A stretch of DNA of 53,770 bases from a virus, in the IMG/VR virus record IMGVR_UViG_3300009684_001705, positions 1 through 53,770 of that record. The stretch is one strand, 5' to 3'. Below are positions 1-5,051 of the stretch, piece by piece (the first letter of the stretch is position 1; every line of letters starts with the position of its first letter). The translations under genes and the position numbers were made by a program. Below the pieces are notes generated by a model, which searched no databases, was not told where the DNA came from, and worked only from the letters and a program-made list of their open reading frames with translations.

Positions 1-1
1 A

Positions 2-77
2 TGGTGCTACCTGTCGGATTCGAACTGACGGCCTATGAATTACTAGTTCATTGCTCTACCAACTGAGCTAAGGTAGC
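2..77 (-). tRNA. tRNA-Thr(AGU), CCA encoded
   Basis: Complete cloverleaf on the minus strand: 7-bp acceptor stem, D-arm, anticodon arm with loop CTAGTAA, T-loop TTCGAAT with one A-C mismatch in the T-stem, and encoded CCA. The anticodon read is AGT. An unmodified A34 in a threonine tRNA is unusual for bacteria and phages, so identity should be rechecked. It is the last tRNA visible before the window edge; the array probably continues. Confidence 0.85.
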
Positions 78-83
78 AAACTT

Positions 84-203
84 TTAAAATACGCTATAAA
101 CAAAATACCCAATGATACCAAGGAAAATAGTATACCCTGACAATAAAGCTAGGTATTCATATGGAGCTGTCTTATTAAAGATCTTAGTCGGTGTCATTTG
201 CAT
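84..203 (-). CDS. Small membrane protein, 39 aa, inside tRNA array
   Basis: A short reading frame between two tRNAs, below usual ORF cutoffs. It starts with MQMTPTKIF after an AAGGAAA ribosome binding site with good spacing. A polar N-terminus is followed by one hydrophobic segment (about residues 18-38, LALLSGYTIFLGIIGYFVYS) running to the C-terminus, so a single-pass membrane protein is predicted. The frame fills almost the whole space between the tRNAs, which supports it being real. I recognise no family. It could be a holin-like, spanin-like or host-membrane-acting peptide, but the sequence does not decide this. Confidence 0.6.
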   Translation of the reverse strand: MQMTPTKIFNKTAPYEYLALLSGYTIFLGIIGYFVYSVF

Positions 204-230
204 TTTGGTTTCCTTTGCTGTTATAATATT

Positions 231-307
231 GGTGCCCTCCCTCGGATTCGAACCGAGAACCTCTTGCTTCTAAGGCAAGCACCTCTAACCAGTTGGGCCA
301 GGAGGGC
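231..307 (-). tRNA. tRNA with Leu anticodon UAG but short variable loop
   Basis: Perfect acceptor stem GCCCTCC/GGAGGGC, anticodon stem CTTGC/GCAAG with loop CTTAGAA (anticodon TAG, reads CUA), T-arm CTCGG/CCGAG, and encoded CCA. The variable region is only about 5 bases. Leucine tRNAs of bacteria and phages normally have a long class II variable arm, so this class I body with a Leu anticodon is odd. Confidence 0.8.
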
Positions 308-312
308 AATAG

Positions 313-387
313 TGGAGCGGAGTACAGGATTCGAACCTGCGACGAACAGCTTGGAAGGCTGACACTCTACCACTGAGTTAACTCCGC
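313..387 (-). tRNA. tRNA-Gly(UCC), CCA encoded
   Basis: Cloverleaf with acceptor GCGGAGT/ACTCCGC, anticodon loop CTTCCAA, T-loop TTCGAAT and discriminator U, followed by CCA. One of two glycine tRNAs placed side by side. Confidence 0.92.
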
Positions 388-395
388 ATAAAAGT

Positions 396-470
396 TGGAG
401 CGGGCAATCGGACTCGAACCGACGACATCTTCGTTGGCAACGAAGTGCTCTACCACTGAGCTATACCCGC
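396..470 (-). tRNA. tRNA-Gly(GCC), CCA encoded
   Basis: Cloverleaf with acceptor GCGGGTA/TGCCCGC, anticodon loop TTGCCAA in a CTTCG/CGAAG stem, T-loop TTCGAGT, discriminator U and CCA. Second of the adjacent Gly pair; together they read all four GGN codons. Confidence 0.92.
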
Positions 471-475
471 ATAAA

Positions 476-552
476 TGGTGATTGAGGAAGGACTTGAACC
501 CTCAACATCCGGTTTCGAAGACCGGCGCTCTATCCAGTTGAGCTACTCAATC
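476..552 (-). tRNA. tRNA-Arg(UCG), CCA encoded
   Basis: Acceptor GATTGAG/CTCAATC, D-arm GCTC/GAGC, anticodon loop CTTCGAA in a CCGGT/ACCGG stem, T-loop TTCAAGT, then A and CCA. Reads CGN-type arginine codons. Confidence 0.92.
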
Positions 553-556
553 AATA

Positions 557-631
557 TGGAGGTGCTTCCCAGAGTCGAACTGGGTTCTCAAGGATTTGCA
601 GTCCCGCAACTTACCGTCCGCCCCAAGCACC
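557..631 (-). tRNA. tRNA-Cys(GCA), CCA encoded
   Basis: Acceptor GGTGCTT/AAGCACC and T-stem CCCAG/CTGGG are perfect. The anticodon loop CTGCAAA gives GCA, and discriminator U73 agrees with cysteine identity. D-arm and anticodon stem are weak, with wobble pairs and a C-U mismatch, but the identity elements support Cys. Confidence 0.85.
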
Positions 632-645
632 ATAATGTTATTTAT

Positions 646-721
646 TGGATCCGGAGGATGGACTCGAACCACCGACATACAGATTCAGAGTCTGTCGTTC
701 TACCAACTGAACTACTCCGGA
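646..721 (-). tRNA. tRNA-Gln(CUG), CCA encoded
   Basis: Acceptor TCCGGAG/CTCCGGA, D-arm GTTC/GAAC, anticodon loop CTCTGAA in an ACAGA/TCTGT stem, T-loop TTCGAGT, then CCA. The anticodon reads CAG only. Confidence 0.88.
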
Positions 722-727
722 ATAAAA

Positions 728-804
728 TGGCGACCTCGACCGGACTCGAACCGGCGACTTCTAGCGTGACAGGCTAGCACTCTAACCAACTGAGCTACGA
801 GGCC
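728..804 (-). tRNA. tRNA-Asp(GUC), CCA encoded
   Basis: Acceptor GGCCTCG/CGAGGTC, anticodon loop CTGTCAC in a CTAGC/GCTAG stem, T-arm GCCGG/CCGGT. Discriminator G73 agrees with Asp; CCA is encoded. Confidence 0.92.
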
Positions 805-977
805 AAACTCGCACTGGTTACTACAATCCAGCTTCACTCTATCGCGGTGAAAGATTAATTGAGATTAAGATCGAATCAGCTAAATGGACTCCAGTGGCCA
901 CACACTATACCCGAAGATGGCGGCTGACTCCACGATCGCCGGCGAAAGAGAGGTTCTCATCTCCCCCCTTTAAATAT
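805..977 (-). other. Gene-free stretch in tRNA array, possible structured RNA
   Basis: No reading frame and no complete cloverleaf could be fitted in these 173 bases. Short complementary segments are visible on the minus strand (CTGG/CCAG near the low end, the GTGGCCAC palindrome, GGGAG with CTCTC near the high end). It is more GC-rich than its surroundings and would be transcribed with the tRNAs. T4 encodes small stable RNAs in its own tRNA region, so a non-coding RNA is possible but unproven. Confidence 0.3.
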
Positions 978-1055
978 TGGAAACGGGAGTGGGATTCGAA
1001 CACCACGATTTTCAGTTTATGAGACTGACGGGAACGACCTCTTCCCTATCCCGCT
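978..1055 (-). tRNA. tRNA-Met(CAU), CCA encoded
   Basis: Acceptor AGCGGGA/TCCCGTT (7 pairs including a G-U), D-arm GGGA/TTCC, anticodon loop CTCATAA in a TCAGT/ACTGA stem, then CCA. The T-arm is irregular, with an 8-base loop or a closing mismatch. The paired first base argues against an initiator; elongator Met or lysidine-modified Ile2 cannot be separated by eye. Confidence 0.8.
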
Positions 1056-1059
1056 ATAA

Positions 1060-1133
1060 TGGTGCCCCAACGAGGAATCGAACCCCGGACGACTGATTAC
1101 AAAACAGTTGTTATACCATTTAACTATAAGGGC
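1060..1133 (-). tRNA. tRNA-Thr(UGU), CCA encoded
   Basis: Anticodon loop TTTGTAA, T-loop TTCGATT with stem CGGGG/CCTCG, D-arm GTTA/TAAC, and encoded CCA. One T-T mismatch in each of the acceptor and anticodon stems suggests some decay or relaxed structure. A second threonine tRNA besides the one at positions 2-77. Confidence 0.82.
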
Positions 1134-1211
1134 GAATAAGTGATAGTTCCGATATCTCCCATCGTCACTAACAACCGTTGAGTATCAGATGCCCCCGATA
1201 CTGTTTGCCTT
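1134..1211 (-). other. Gene-free spacer with hairpin
   Basis: No gene is seen. On the minus strand AGTATC and GATACT can pair around a 10-base loop, and a second small stem GATA/TATC lies nearer the low end. No complete tRNA could be fitted. Confidence 0.3.
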
Positions 1212-1287
1212 TGGTGGAGACATGCGGGATCGAACCGCAGACCTTCTGAATGCAAATCAGACGCTCTCCCAACTGAGCTATGTCCCC
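1212..1287 (-). tRNA. tRNA-Ala(UGC), CCA encoded
   Basis: Acceptor GGGGACA/TGTCTCC, anticodon loop TTTGCAT in a perfect TCTGA/TCAGA stem, T-arm TGCGG/CCGCA with loop TTCGATC, then CCA. Confidence 0.92.
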
Positions 1288-1292
1288 AATAA

Positions 1293-1368
1293 TGGTACCC
1301 GGTGACGGGATTGAACCGCCGACAATCTCCGTGTAAAGGAGGCGCTACTACCGCTGAGCTAACCGGGC
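1293..1368 (-). tRNA. tRNA-Val(UAC), CCA encoded
   Basis: Acceptor GCCCGGT/ACCGGGT, anticodon loop TTTACAC, T-arm GGCGG/CCGTC with loop TTCAATC, then CCA. The D-arm (GCT/AGC) and the first anticodon-stem pair are imperfect. Confidence 0.85.
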
Positions 1369-1376
1369 GAACTAAT

Positions 1377-1409
1377 CTAACATTAAAGATTCACAGTCCT
1401 TAATGTTAG
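1377..1409 (-). other. 13-bp hairpin with a His(GUG) anticodon-like loop
   Basis: On the minus strand a 13-base arm (1409-1397) pairs with 1389-1377 through 13 base pairs, one of them G-U. The enclosed 7-base loop is CTGTGAA, exactly the form of a tRNA anticodon loop with U33 and anticodon GUG (His). There is no room for a T-arm and acceptor stem before the Val tRNA, so it is not a normal tRNA. It may be a degenerate tRNA or a stand-alone anticodon-arm mimic. Confidence 0.55.
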
Positions 1410-1519
1410 CAACTCTATCCTCGTTGCCTCACTATCACTTGTTCCGCTGATATGGCAGTTGTGAACCTGCTTTCTCAGCCTCACTCAATGAGGGTCCATC
1501 CAACGAAGATGAGTTAATT
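1410..1519 (-). other. Gene-free spacer with T-arm-like hairpin
   Basis: No reading frame or full tRNA is seen. The minus strand has a GCAG/CTGC stem around GTTCACAA, which resembles a T-arm, and CCTCA/TGAGG and GCAAC/GTTGC hairpins. Either degenerate tRNA remnants or a structured non-coding RNA would fit. Confidence 0.3.
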
Positions 1520-1595
1520 TGGCTCCCCGACCAGGGCTCGAACCTGGGACATTCTGATTAACAGTCAGACGCTCTACCAACTGAGCTATCGGGAA
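1520..1595 (-). tRNA. tRNA-Asn(GUU), CCA encoded
   Basis: Acceptor TTCCCGA/TCGGGGA, D-arm GCTC/GAGC, anticodon loop CTGTTAA in TCTGA/TCAGA, T-arm CCAGG/CCTGG. G73 agrees with Asn; CCA is encoded. Its 5' end lies only 4 bases after the stop codon of the radical SAM gene, implying one transcript. Confidence 0.93.
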
Positions 1596-1599
1596 AAAC

Positions 1600-3120
1600 T
1601 CATAGTATACTTTTTTTATACCTATCAAGATATTCATTAAATGGTTTTTGTATATCATATCTAAATGGTAAACCTTTTTTACCACTTTCACGAATATCTT
1701 TTATCAATGTTTTAATATCATATCCACTATTATAAAGATATGGCAAAGAAAACGCACCACCAATTCGGTTAGCTCTTTCCATCGTAAAAGTTCTTGATAA
1801 TTCTAAAACTTCTTCATAAGAAGACCATGGACTAGTCCAATTTCTTGGATTATCGTTTGGTAAAACATAGTCTTTAAATGGATCGTTTCTAGATTTATTT
1901 ATCTCGTTTTTATCTTTATTTTTTACATATAAGACAAATGCAGTATATGCATAATGGTCCAGATAATATCTGCCTTCAATACTGTTTAACCACTCATATG
2001 TTTCGATCATATGTGATATTGGTTCTTTGGGCAAACCAGCGATAAACAATCCAGTAAAAATAGCTTCATCTTCAAAAACATCTCTCAATATTTCTAAAGA
2101 TTTTAGAAGCCTAACTTTATCAGTTACTTTACCGATAAATGGTCCTGATTCTTTATATAAACTTTCAATACCGAAATTAGCCCCAATCATACCAGATTCT
2201 TTTAAAAGAATCGCTTGTTCTTTGGTTCGAATAGTATCTAATCTAGCATATCCAGTCCACTTAAAATCAATACCAGTTTTATTCCTGACATCAATTAAGT
2301 ATCTGATTTTCTCGGGTGTATCATTAACGATATTATCAGTTAATGTATAAAAGTCGATATTGAAGTTTTTATGGTTTTCAATAATTTCTTTTTCAAAACT
2401 ATCATATGATCTTGTATATTCGTTTTTCTTTTTTCCTAATGCAGCGTAATCACAAAACGAACAACTGAATATGCATCCAGCAGCAACTTCTGTACATATG
2501 CTTTCGTTAGGAAAAATTTTATCATCTAAAATATATGTCGAAGCACAATCACTAAAATCAAATAAATCATCAGTGCGTAAAATAGGTTTACCGTTAATGA
2601 TACTAATTTCTAATGGTTCTTCATTACATATTTTTTCTATAATATCAGGATTATTACCAATAACAAAATATGTTACATACTTTGATAATAAATCAAAACC
2701 CATAATATCTTTTTTTCTTTTCATGGCAATAGAAGTTATTTCCCAGCCACCCAGAATATATTTGAAATTATTCGCTTCACATATTTTTCCTATGTTCAAC
2801 AGGAACAGTATGGTTTTTAATCCCCATACTCTAGTTATGTCTTCAAATTCTTTTGATGGAAGTTTAAACTTTTTATTTTTTCTATCGACACCAGCAAGAA
2901 AAGAAGTGCTAACACAAATAAGAATTTCTTCATTATTAGAAAAATCAGAAACAATTTTATTAAGTTCATCATAAGAAAAATTAGTGCAATGGTGTATCTG
3001 TTTTACTTCAAAGTTTTTTTTACGTAAAGCATATGCAATTCTTGAAATAGATGCGCTTTTAAGCGGCATAGATTCTAGAGTTTTAAAATCGCCAAATATC
3101 AATATCTTTTTAATCATCAT
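1600..3120 (-). CDS. Radical SAM enzyme embedded in tRNA array
   Basis: A 506-residue protein with the CxxxCxxC signature of radical SAM enzymes at C216, C220 and C223 (CIFSCSFC), which binds the 4Fe-4S cluster that cleaves S-adenosylmethionine. Residues 1-200 form a Rossmann-like region resembling the N-terminus of B12-binding radical SAM proteins, without an obvious DxHxxG motif. The gene lies between tRNA-Lys and tRNA-Asn with no promoter of its own seen, so it is probably co-transcribed with the tRNAs. That suggests, but does not prove, a role in RNA modification. An ATGATG doublet leaves the start uncertain by one codon; its AGGAT ribosome binding site lies in a hairpin arm. Substrate unknown. 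Confidence 0.8.
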   Translation of the reverse strand: MMIKKILIFGDFKTLESMPLKSASISRIAYALRKKNFEVKQIHHCTNFSYDELNKIVSDFSNNEEILICVSTSFLAGVDRKNKKFKLPSKEFEDITRVWGLKTILFLLNIGKICEANNFKYILGGWEITSIAMKRKKDIMGFDLLSKYVTYFVIGNNPDIIEKICNEEPLEISIINGKPILRTDDLFDFSDCASTYILDDKIFPNESICTEVAAGCIFSCSFCDYAALGKKKNEYTRSYDSFEKEIIENHKNFNIDFYTLTDNIVNDTPEKIRYLIDVRNKTGIDFKWTGYARLDTIRTKEQAILLKESGMIGANFGIESLYKESGPFIGKVTDKVRLLKSLEILRDVFEDEAIFTGLFIAGLPKEPISHMIETYEWLNSIEGRYYLDHYAYTAFVLYVKNKDKNEINKSRNDPFKDYVLPNDNPRNWTSPWSSYEEVLELSRTFTMERANRIGGAFSLPYLYNSGYDIKTLIKDIRESGKKGLPFRYDIQKPFNEYLDRYKKSIL

Positions 3121-3123
3121 ATT

Positions 3124-3149
3124 ATCCTGTTTTTATTATTTAGCAGGAT
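3124..3149 (-). promoter_or_regulatory. Hairpin covering the radical SAM gene RBS
   Basis: ATCCTG (3149-3144) and CAGGAT (3129-3124) on the minus strand are perfect complements separated by 14 bases. The AGGAT ribosome binding site of the radical SAM gene lies inside the 3' arm, so folding could limit its translation from the tRNA transcript. Confidence 0.45.
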
Positions 3150-3152
3150 TTT

Positions 3153-3228
3153 TGGTGAACCATGAAAGATTCGAACTTTCGACAAAGAGATTAAGAGTCT
3201 CCTGCTCTACCAGCTGAGCTAATGGTCC
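3153..3228 (-). tRNA. tRNA-Lys(CUU), CCA encoded
   Basis: Acceptor GGACCAT/ATGGTTC, D-arm GCTC/GAGC, anticodon loop CTCTTAA in a GGAGA/TCTCT stem, T-arm GAAAG/CTTTC, then CCA. Reads AAG; a second Lys tRNA (UUU) starts the same array. Confidence 0.9.
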
Positions 3229-3235
3229 GTAAAGA

Positions 3236-3308
3236 TTTGCCGTATAGGATTTGCACCTATCTCTCACCCGACTCCGCAGATGTGTCCTAACTTATAGACG
3301 AACGGCAA
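3236..3308 (-). tRNA. Aberrant tRNA-like gene, anticodon unclear, no CCA
   Basis: 73 bases fold as a tRNA: acceptor TTGCCGT/ACGGCAA perfect, D-arm GTCT/GGAC, T-stem ATAGG/CCTAT. The T-loop is TGCAAAT instead of TTCAAAT. The anticodon stem (CATCT/GGGTG, three wobble or weak pairs) encloses an 8-base loop GCGGAGTC without a U before any plausible anticodon. CCA is not encoded, unlike every other tRNA here. It may be a decayed tRNA, a tRNA with unusual decoding, or a tRNA-like RNA. Confidence 0.5.
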
Positions 3309-3312
3309 AAAT

Positions 3313-3387
3313 TGGTAGGGCGTAGGAGAGTCGAACTCCTCTAACAGGAATGAAAATCCTGGATCCTAACCGATAGACGAACGCCCC
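3313..3387 (-). tRNA. tRNA-Glu(UUC), CCA encoded
   Basis: Acceptor GGGGCGT/ACGCCCT, typical Glu-type TCGTCTA D-arm start, anticodon loop TTTTCAT in CAGGA/TCCTG, T-arm AGGAG/CTCCT, then CCA. Confidence 0.92.
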
Positions 3388-3514
3388 AAATAGCTCCGGT
3401 CACTATCGTAGTCCGGCAACGGATGGTTATTTAAGTGTCTCTCATTGATGCTGCAGCTTGAGAGAGAATCATTTACCATCACCCTAGTCTGTTTCAACAC
3501 TAAAGGGCACGTAT
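3388..3514 (-). ncRNA. Candidate structured RNA between tRNAs
   Basis: A 127-base gene-free stretch in the tRNA transcript. Positions 3422-3427 and 3475-3480 (GATGGT/ACCATC) form an outer stem, and 3438-3443 with 3460-3465 (TCTCTC/GAGAGA) an inner one. A second hairpin at 3396-3416 uses CCGG/CCGG plus ACTA/TAGT. No reading frame is visible. This could be a stable small RNA processed with the tRNAs; the evidence is secondary structure only. Confidence 0.4.
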
Positions 3515-3604
3515 TGGCGGAAGAGGTAGGATTCGAACCCACGGTACCTTGCGGTACGTCGCATTTCAAGTGCGGTGCCTTAAACCAGACTCGGCCACTC
3601 TTCC
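3515..3604 (-). tRNA. tRNA-Ser(UGA), class II, CCA encoded
   Basis: 90 bases with a long variable arm (GTACC...GGTACC), acceptor GGAAGAG/CTCTTCC, anticodon loop CTTGAAA in CCGCA/TGCGA, T-loop TTCGAAT, discriminator G and CCA. All are typical of serine tRNAs. Confidence 0.93.
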
Positions 3605-3611
3605 GTATATT

Positions 3612-3688
<77 letters not shown>

Positions 3689-3693
3689 ATTAT

Positions 3694-3768
3694 TGGTTGG
3701 CGCAGAAGGTAACGATCCTTCCACCCCTGTCTTATCAGGACAGTGCTCTTCCTCTGAGCTATGCGCCA
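3694..3768 (-). tRNA. tRNA-Ile(GAU), CCA encoded
   Basis: Acceptor TGGCGCA/TGCGCCA, D-arm GCTC/GAGC, anticodon loop CTGATAA in CTGTC/GACAG, T-stem GAAGG/CCTTC. The T-loop ATCGTTA departs from the TTCRAAT norm, but all stems are intact and CCA is encoded. Confidence 0.88.
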
Positions 3769-3774
3769 GTATAA

Positions 3775-3850
3775 TGGTGGACACTCTGGGACTCGAACCC
3801 AGGACCATCAGATTAAAAGTCCGATGCTCTACCAACTGAGCTAAGTGTCC
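3775..3850 (-). tRNA. tRNA-Lys(UUU), CCA encoded
   Basis: Acceptor GGACACT/AGTGTCC, D-arm GCTC/GAGC, anticodon loop CTTTTAA in TCGGA/TCTGA, T-arm CTGGG/CCCAG, then CCA. First tRNA after the array promoter. Confidence 0.93.
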
Positions 3851-3986
3851 AATCTGTTTCTACAAAGATACACCTAATCCCTCACCTTCAGGAGCCTCTT
3901 ACGAGTCGGTCCCGATGTATCTATGAAGAAACAACTTTCGTTGTTTCTAGGTTTAAATTGTCAAACAGCGCCGATTTAGTATCACC
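3851..3986 (-). ncRNA. Structured leader of the tRNA transcript
   Basis: The stretch between the array promoter and tRNA-Lys(UUU) has no reading frame. Two clear structures occur on the minus strand: a 9-bp hairpin (3948-3940 with 3935-3927, AGAAACAAC/GTTGTTTCT) capped by a GAAA tetraloop, and a 57-base element (3922-3866) closed by the perfect 7-bp stem AGATACA/TGTATCT. The second has the size of a small stable RNA. Function unknown; processing signal or non-coding RNA are both possible. Confidence 0.45.
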
Positions 3987-4015
3987 ATTATACCCTAGAT
4001 AGAAACCTAAGTCAA
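3987..4015 (-). promoter_or_regulatory. Sigma70-type promoter of the tRNA array
   Basis: Minus strand: TTGACT (4015-4010), 17-base spacer, TATAAT (3992-3987). The -35 box is preceded by AACTG, a context repeated at other promoters here. It lies between the terminator at 4031-4061 and the first tRNA, so it should drive the tRNAs and radical SAM gene using host RNA polymerase. Confidence 0.88.
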
Positions 4016-4030
4016 CAGTTATTTTAACAA

Positions 4031-4061
4031 AGAAAAAGGCGGGAACTTTTCAGCCCCGCCT
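4031..4061 (-). terminator. Rho-independent terminator after the small early gene at 4086
   Basis: On the minus strand AGGCGGG (4061-4055) pairs with CCCGCCT (4043-4037) around an 11-base loop and is followed by TTTTTCTTT. It insulates the early gene block from the tRNA array. Confidence 0.88.
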
Positions 4062-4085
4062 CTAAAATTCCTGATTTAGGAACCT

Positions 4086-4343
4086 TTAGACGAGACCAGC
4101 CGCAAGAGCCTTATATCCTGCAGCAATAACTTTACGAGATGGTGTGCCGAATGAATATTTATTCGTAACACGTCCCTTAGTATCTGTGTGTTTATTACAG
4201 TAGATAGAGTAACCCTCCATACGTAGCTGGTAAACAGCATCGTGTGGATTAGCAATATTATATCGTGCAGAAATCTGCTTAGCAGTGAGCTTTTCACCGT
4301 TAAGTACTAGAGCAGTATGCAGCTTTTCAAATTGGGTTGTCAT
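4086..4343 (-). CDS. Small protein with winged-helix-like sequence, 85 aa
   Basis: 85 residues, starting MTTQFEKLHTALV after AGGAGAATCTA. The middle (KLTAKQISARYNIANPHDAV, then an arginine-containing helix and a GYSIYCN strand pair) looks like a winged helix-turn-helix: helix, turn, recognition helix, beta wing. A DNA- or RNA-binding regulator is therefore plausible. It has its own consensus promoter upstream and a strong terminator downstream, so it is a single-gene transcript expressed early. No specific family is recognised. Confidence 0.7.
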   Translation of the reverse strand: MTTQFEKLHTALVLNGEKLTAKQISARYNIANPHDAVYQLRMEGYSIYCNKHTDTKGRVTNKYSFGTPSRKVIAAGYKALAAGLV

Positions 4344-4371
4344 TAGATTCTCCTGATTAAATTATTTAGTA

Positions 4372-4400
4372 AGTATACTACAATTTTTAACGAAAGTCAA
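4372..4400 (-). promoter_or_regulatory. Sigma70-type promoter for the 85-aa protein
   Basis: TTGACT (4400-4395), 17-base spacer, TATACT (4377-4372) on the minus strand, preceded by the AACTG context. It is about 30 bases upstream of the start codon at 4343. Confidence 0.85.
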
Positions 4401-4409
4401 CAGTTATTT

Positions 4410-4583
4410 TCACAAAATGTCAATAATTCGTCCATTCATATCCACACAGCGAACTCGCTGTCCAGGAAACTGGGAGGCAAGAGAATGCATCCCAGAGTAG
4501 ATCATTTGGGAGTTGCTCAATGTAACTTGATACGTACGCCAGTTACCAGTCGTATCCTGAAGCTGAATTTGCACCTGATCCAT
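4410..4583 (-). CDS. Small hypothetical protein, 57 aa
   Basis: 57 residues starting MDQVQIQLQD. This ATG is chosen over an upstream one because AGGAGAGG stands 6-8 bases before it and it begins directly after the stop of the preceding gene. The sequence suggests a compact beta-rich fold (WRTYQVTL, GQRVRCVDMNGRIIDIL). No family is recognised. It is followed without a terminator by the next promoter, as expected for a small early gene. Confidence 0.65.
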   Translation of the reverse strand: MDQVQIQLQDTTGNWRTYQVTLSNSQMIYSGMHSLASQFPGQRVRCVDMNGRIIDIL

Positions 4584-4584
4584 A

Positions 4585-4998
4585 TTAACCTCTCCTAGAC
4601 TTTGAGCCGACCTGTGTAAGATCTTCACCAGGAGTCGCATACTGCAATCCGCCTTTATTGAACAGAGGCATCACACGGCTCGCCTTCATAAGGATTTCCT
4701 TACGAACGTTTTCTGGTTCCTTATGGAGGTTGGTCATAATGTCACGTTTTAGACAGGAAGCAGCGTTGCCGCTCATCCCGGATGATTCGTAATCATTACC
4801 CTCAACAACCATAGTCTCATTATACCTTTTTTTCCATCCTACGTCAACAGTTTTCTTTGCCCTGATTTGATCAGGATGTACACCATTTTTACGTAGCCAG
4901 AGATCGTGTTTCGATACCTGGCCAGTCACCTTCGACTTACTCTTACGTTGTCTAAGATTCGTGGTCGTGTAATAGGCGGGAAGGATCTGTGTTGACAT
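4585..4998 (-). CDS. Hypothetical early protein, 137 aa
   Basis: 137 residues, basic N-terminal half (KSKSKVTGQ, RAKKTVDVGWKKRY) and mixed C-terminal half. A GAGGAGA ribosome binding site precedes the ATG, and a sigma70-type promoter stands just upstream at 5024-5051. A second consensus promoter lies inside the coding sequence at 4819-4847 and may give extra transcription of the 57-aa gene downstream. No domain is recognised. Confidence 0.65.
   Translation of the reverse strand: MSTQILPAYYTTTNLRQRKSKSKVTGQVSKHDLWLRKNGVHPDQIRAKKTVDVGWKKRYNETMVVEGNDYESSGMSGNAASCLKRDIMTNLHKEPENVRKEILMKASRVMPLFNKGGLQYATPGEDLTQVGSKSRRG
4819..4847 (-). promoter_or_regulatory. Intragenic sigma70-type promoter
   Basis: TTGACG (4847-4842), 17-base spacer, TATAAT (4824-4819) on the minus strand, again with AACTG before the -35 box. 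It lies within the 137-aa gene and points at the 57-aa gene. Confidence 0.72.
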
Positions 4999-5023
4999 AG
5001 TGTTCTCCTCAAGCTTATAACCA

Positions 5024-5051
5024 ATTATACCCTATCAGAGGAAAAAGTCAA
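5024..5051 (-). promoter_or_regulatory. Sigma70-type promoter for the 137-aa gene
   Basis: TTGACT (5051-5046), 16-base spacer, TATAAT (5029-5024) on the minus strand. The -35 box overlaps the end of the upstream gene. The start codon at 4998 is about 20 bases past the expected transcription start. Confidence 0.82.

Noticed and set aside
475-777. Plus-strand reading frame of about 100 codons across the tRNA array
   Set aside because: It is the complement of tRNAs Arg, Cys, Gln and Asp; T-loop complements give its repeated pattern. No RBS.
1369-1519. Complete tRNA-His or second tRNA in the gap
   Set aside because: Anticodon-arm-like and T-arm-like hairpins exist, but no acceptor stem or correctly spaced arms could be fitted.
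4992-5019. Plus-strand TTGACA followed by TTATAA
   Set aside because: The -10 box is poor, it overlaps the start of a leftward gene, and no rightward gene follows.
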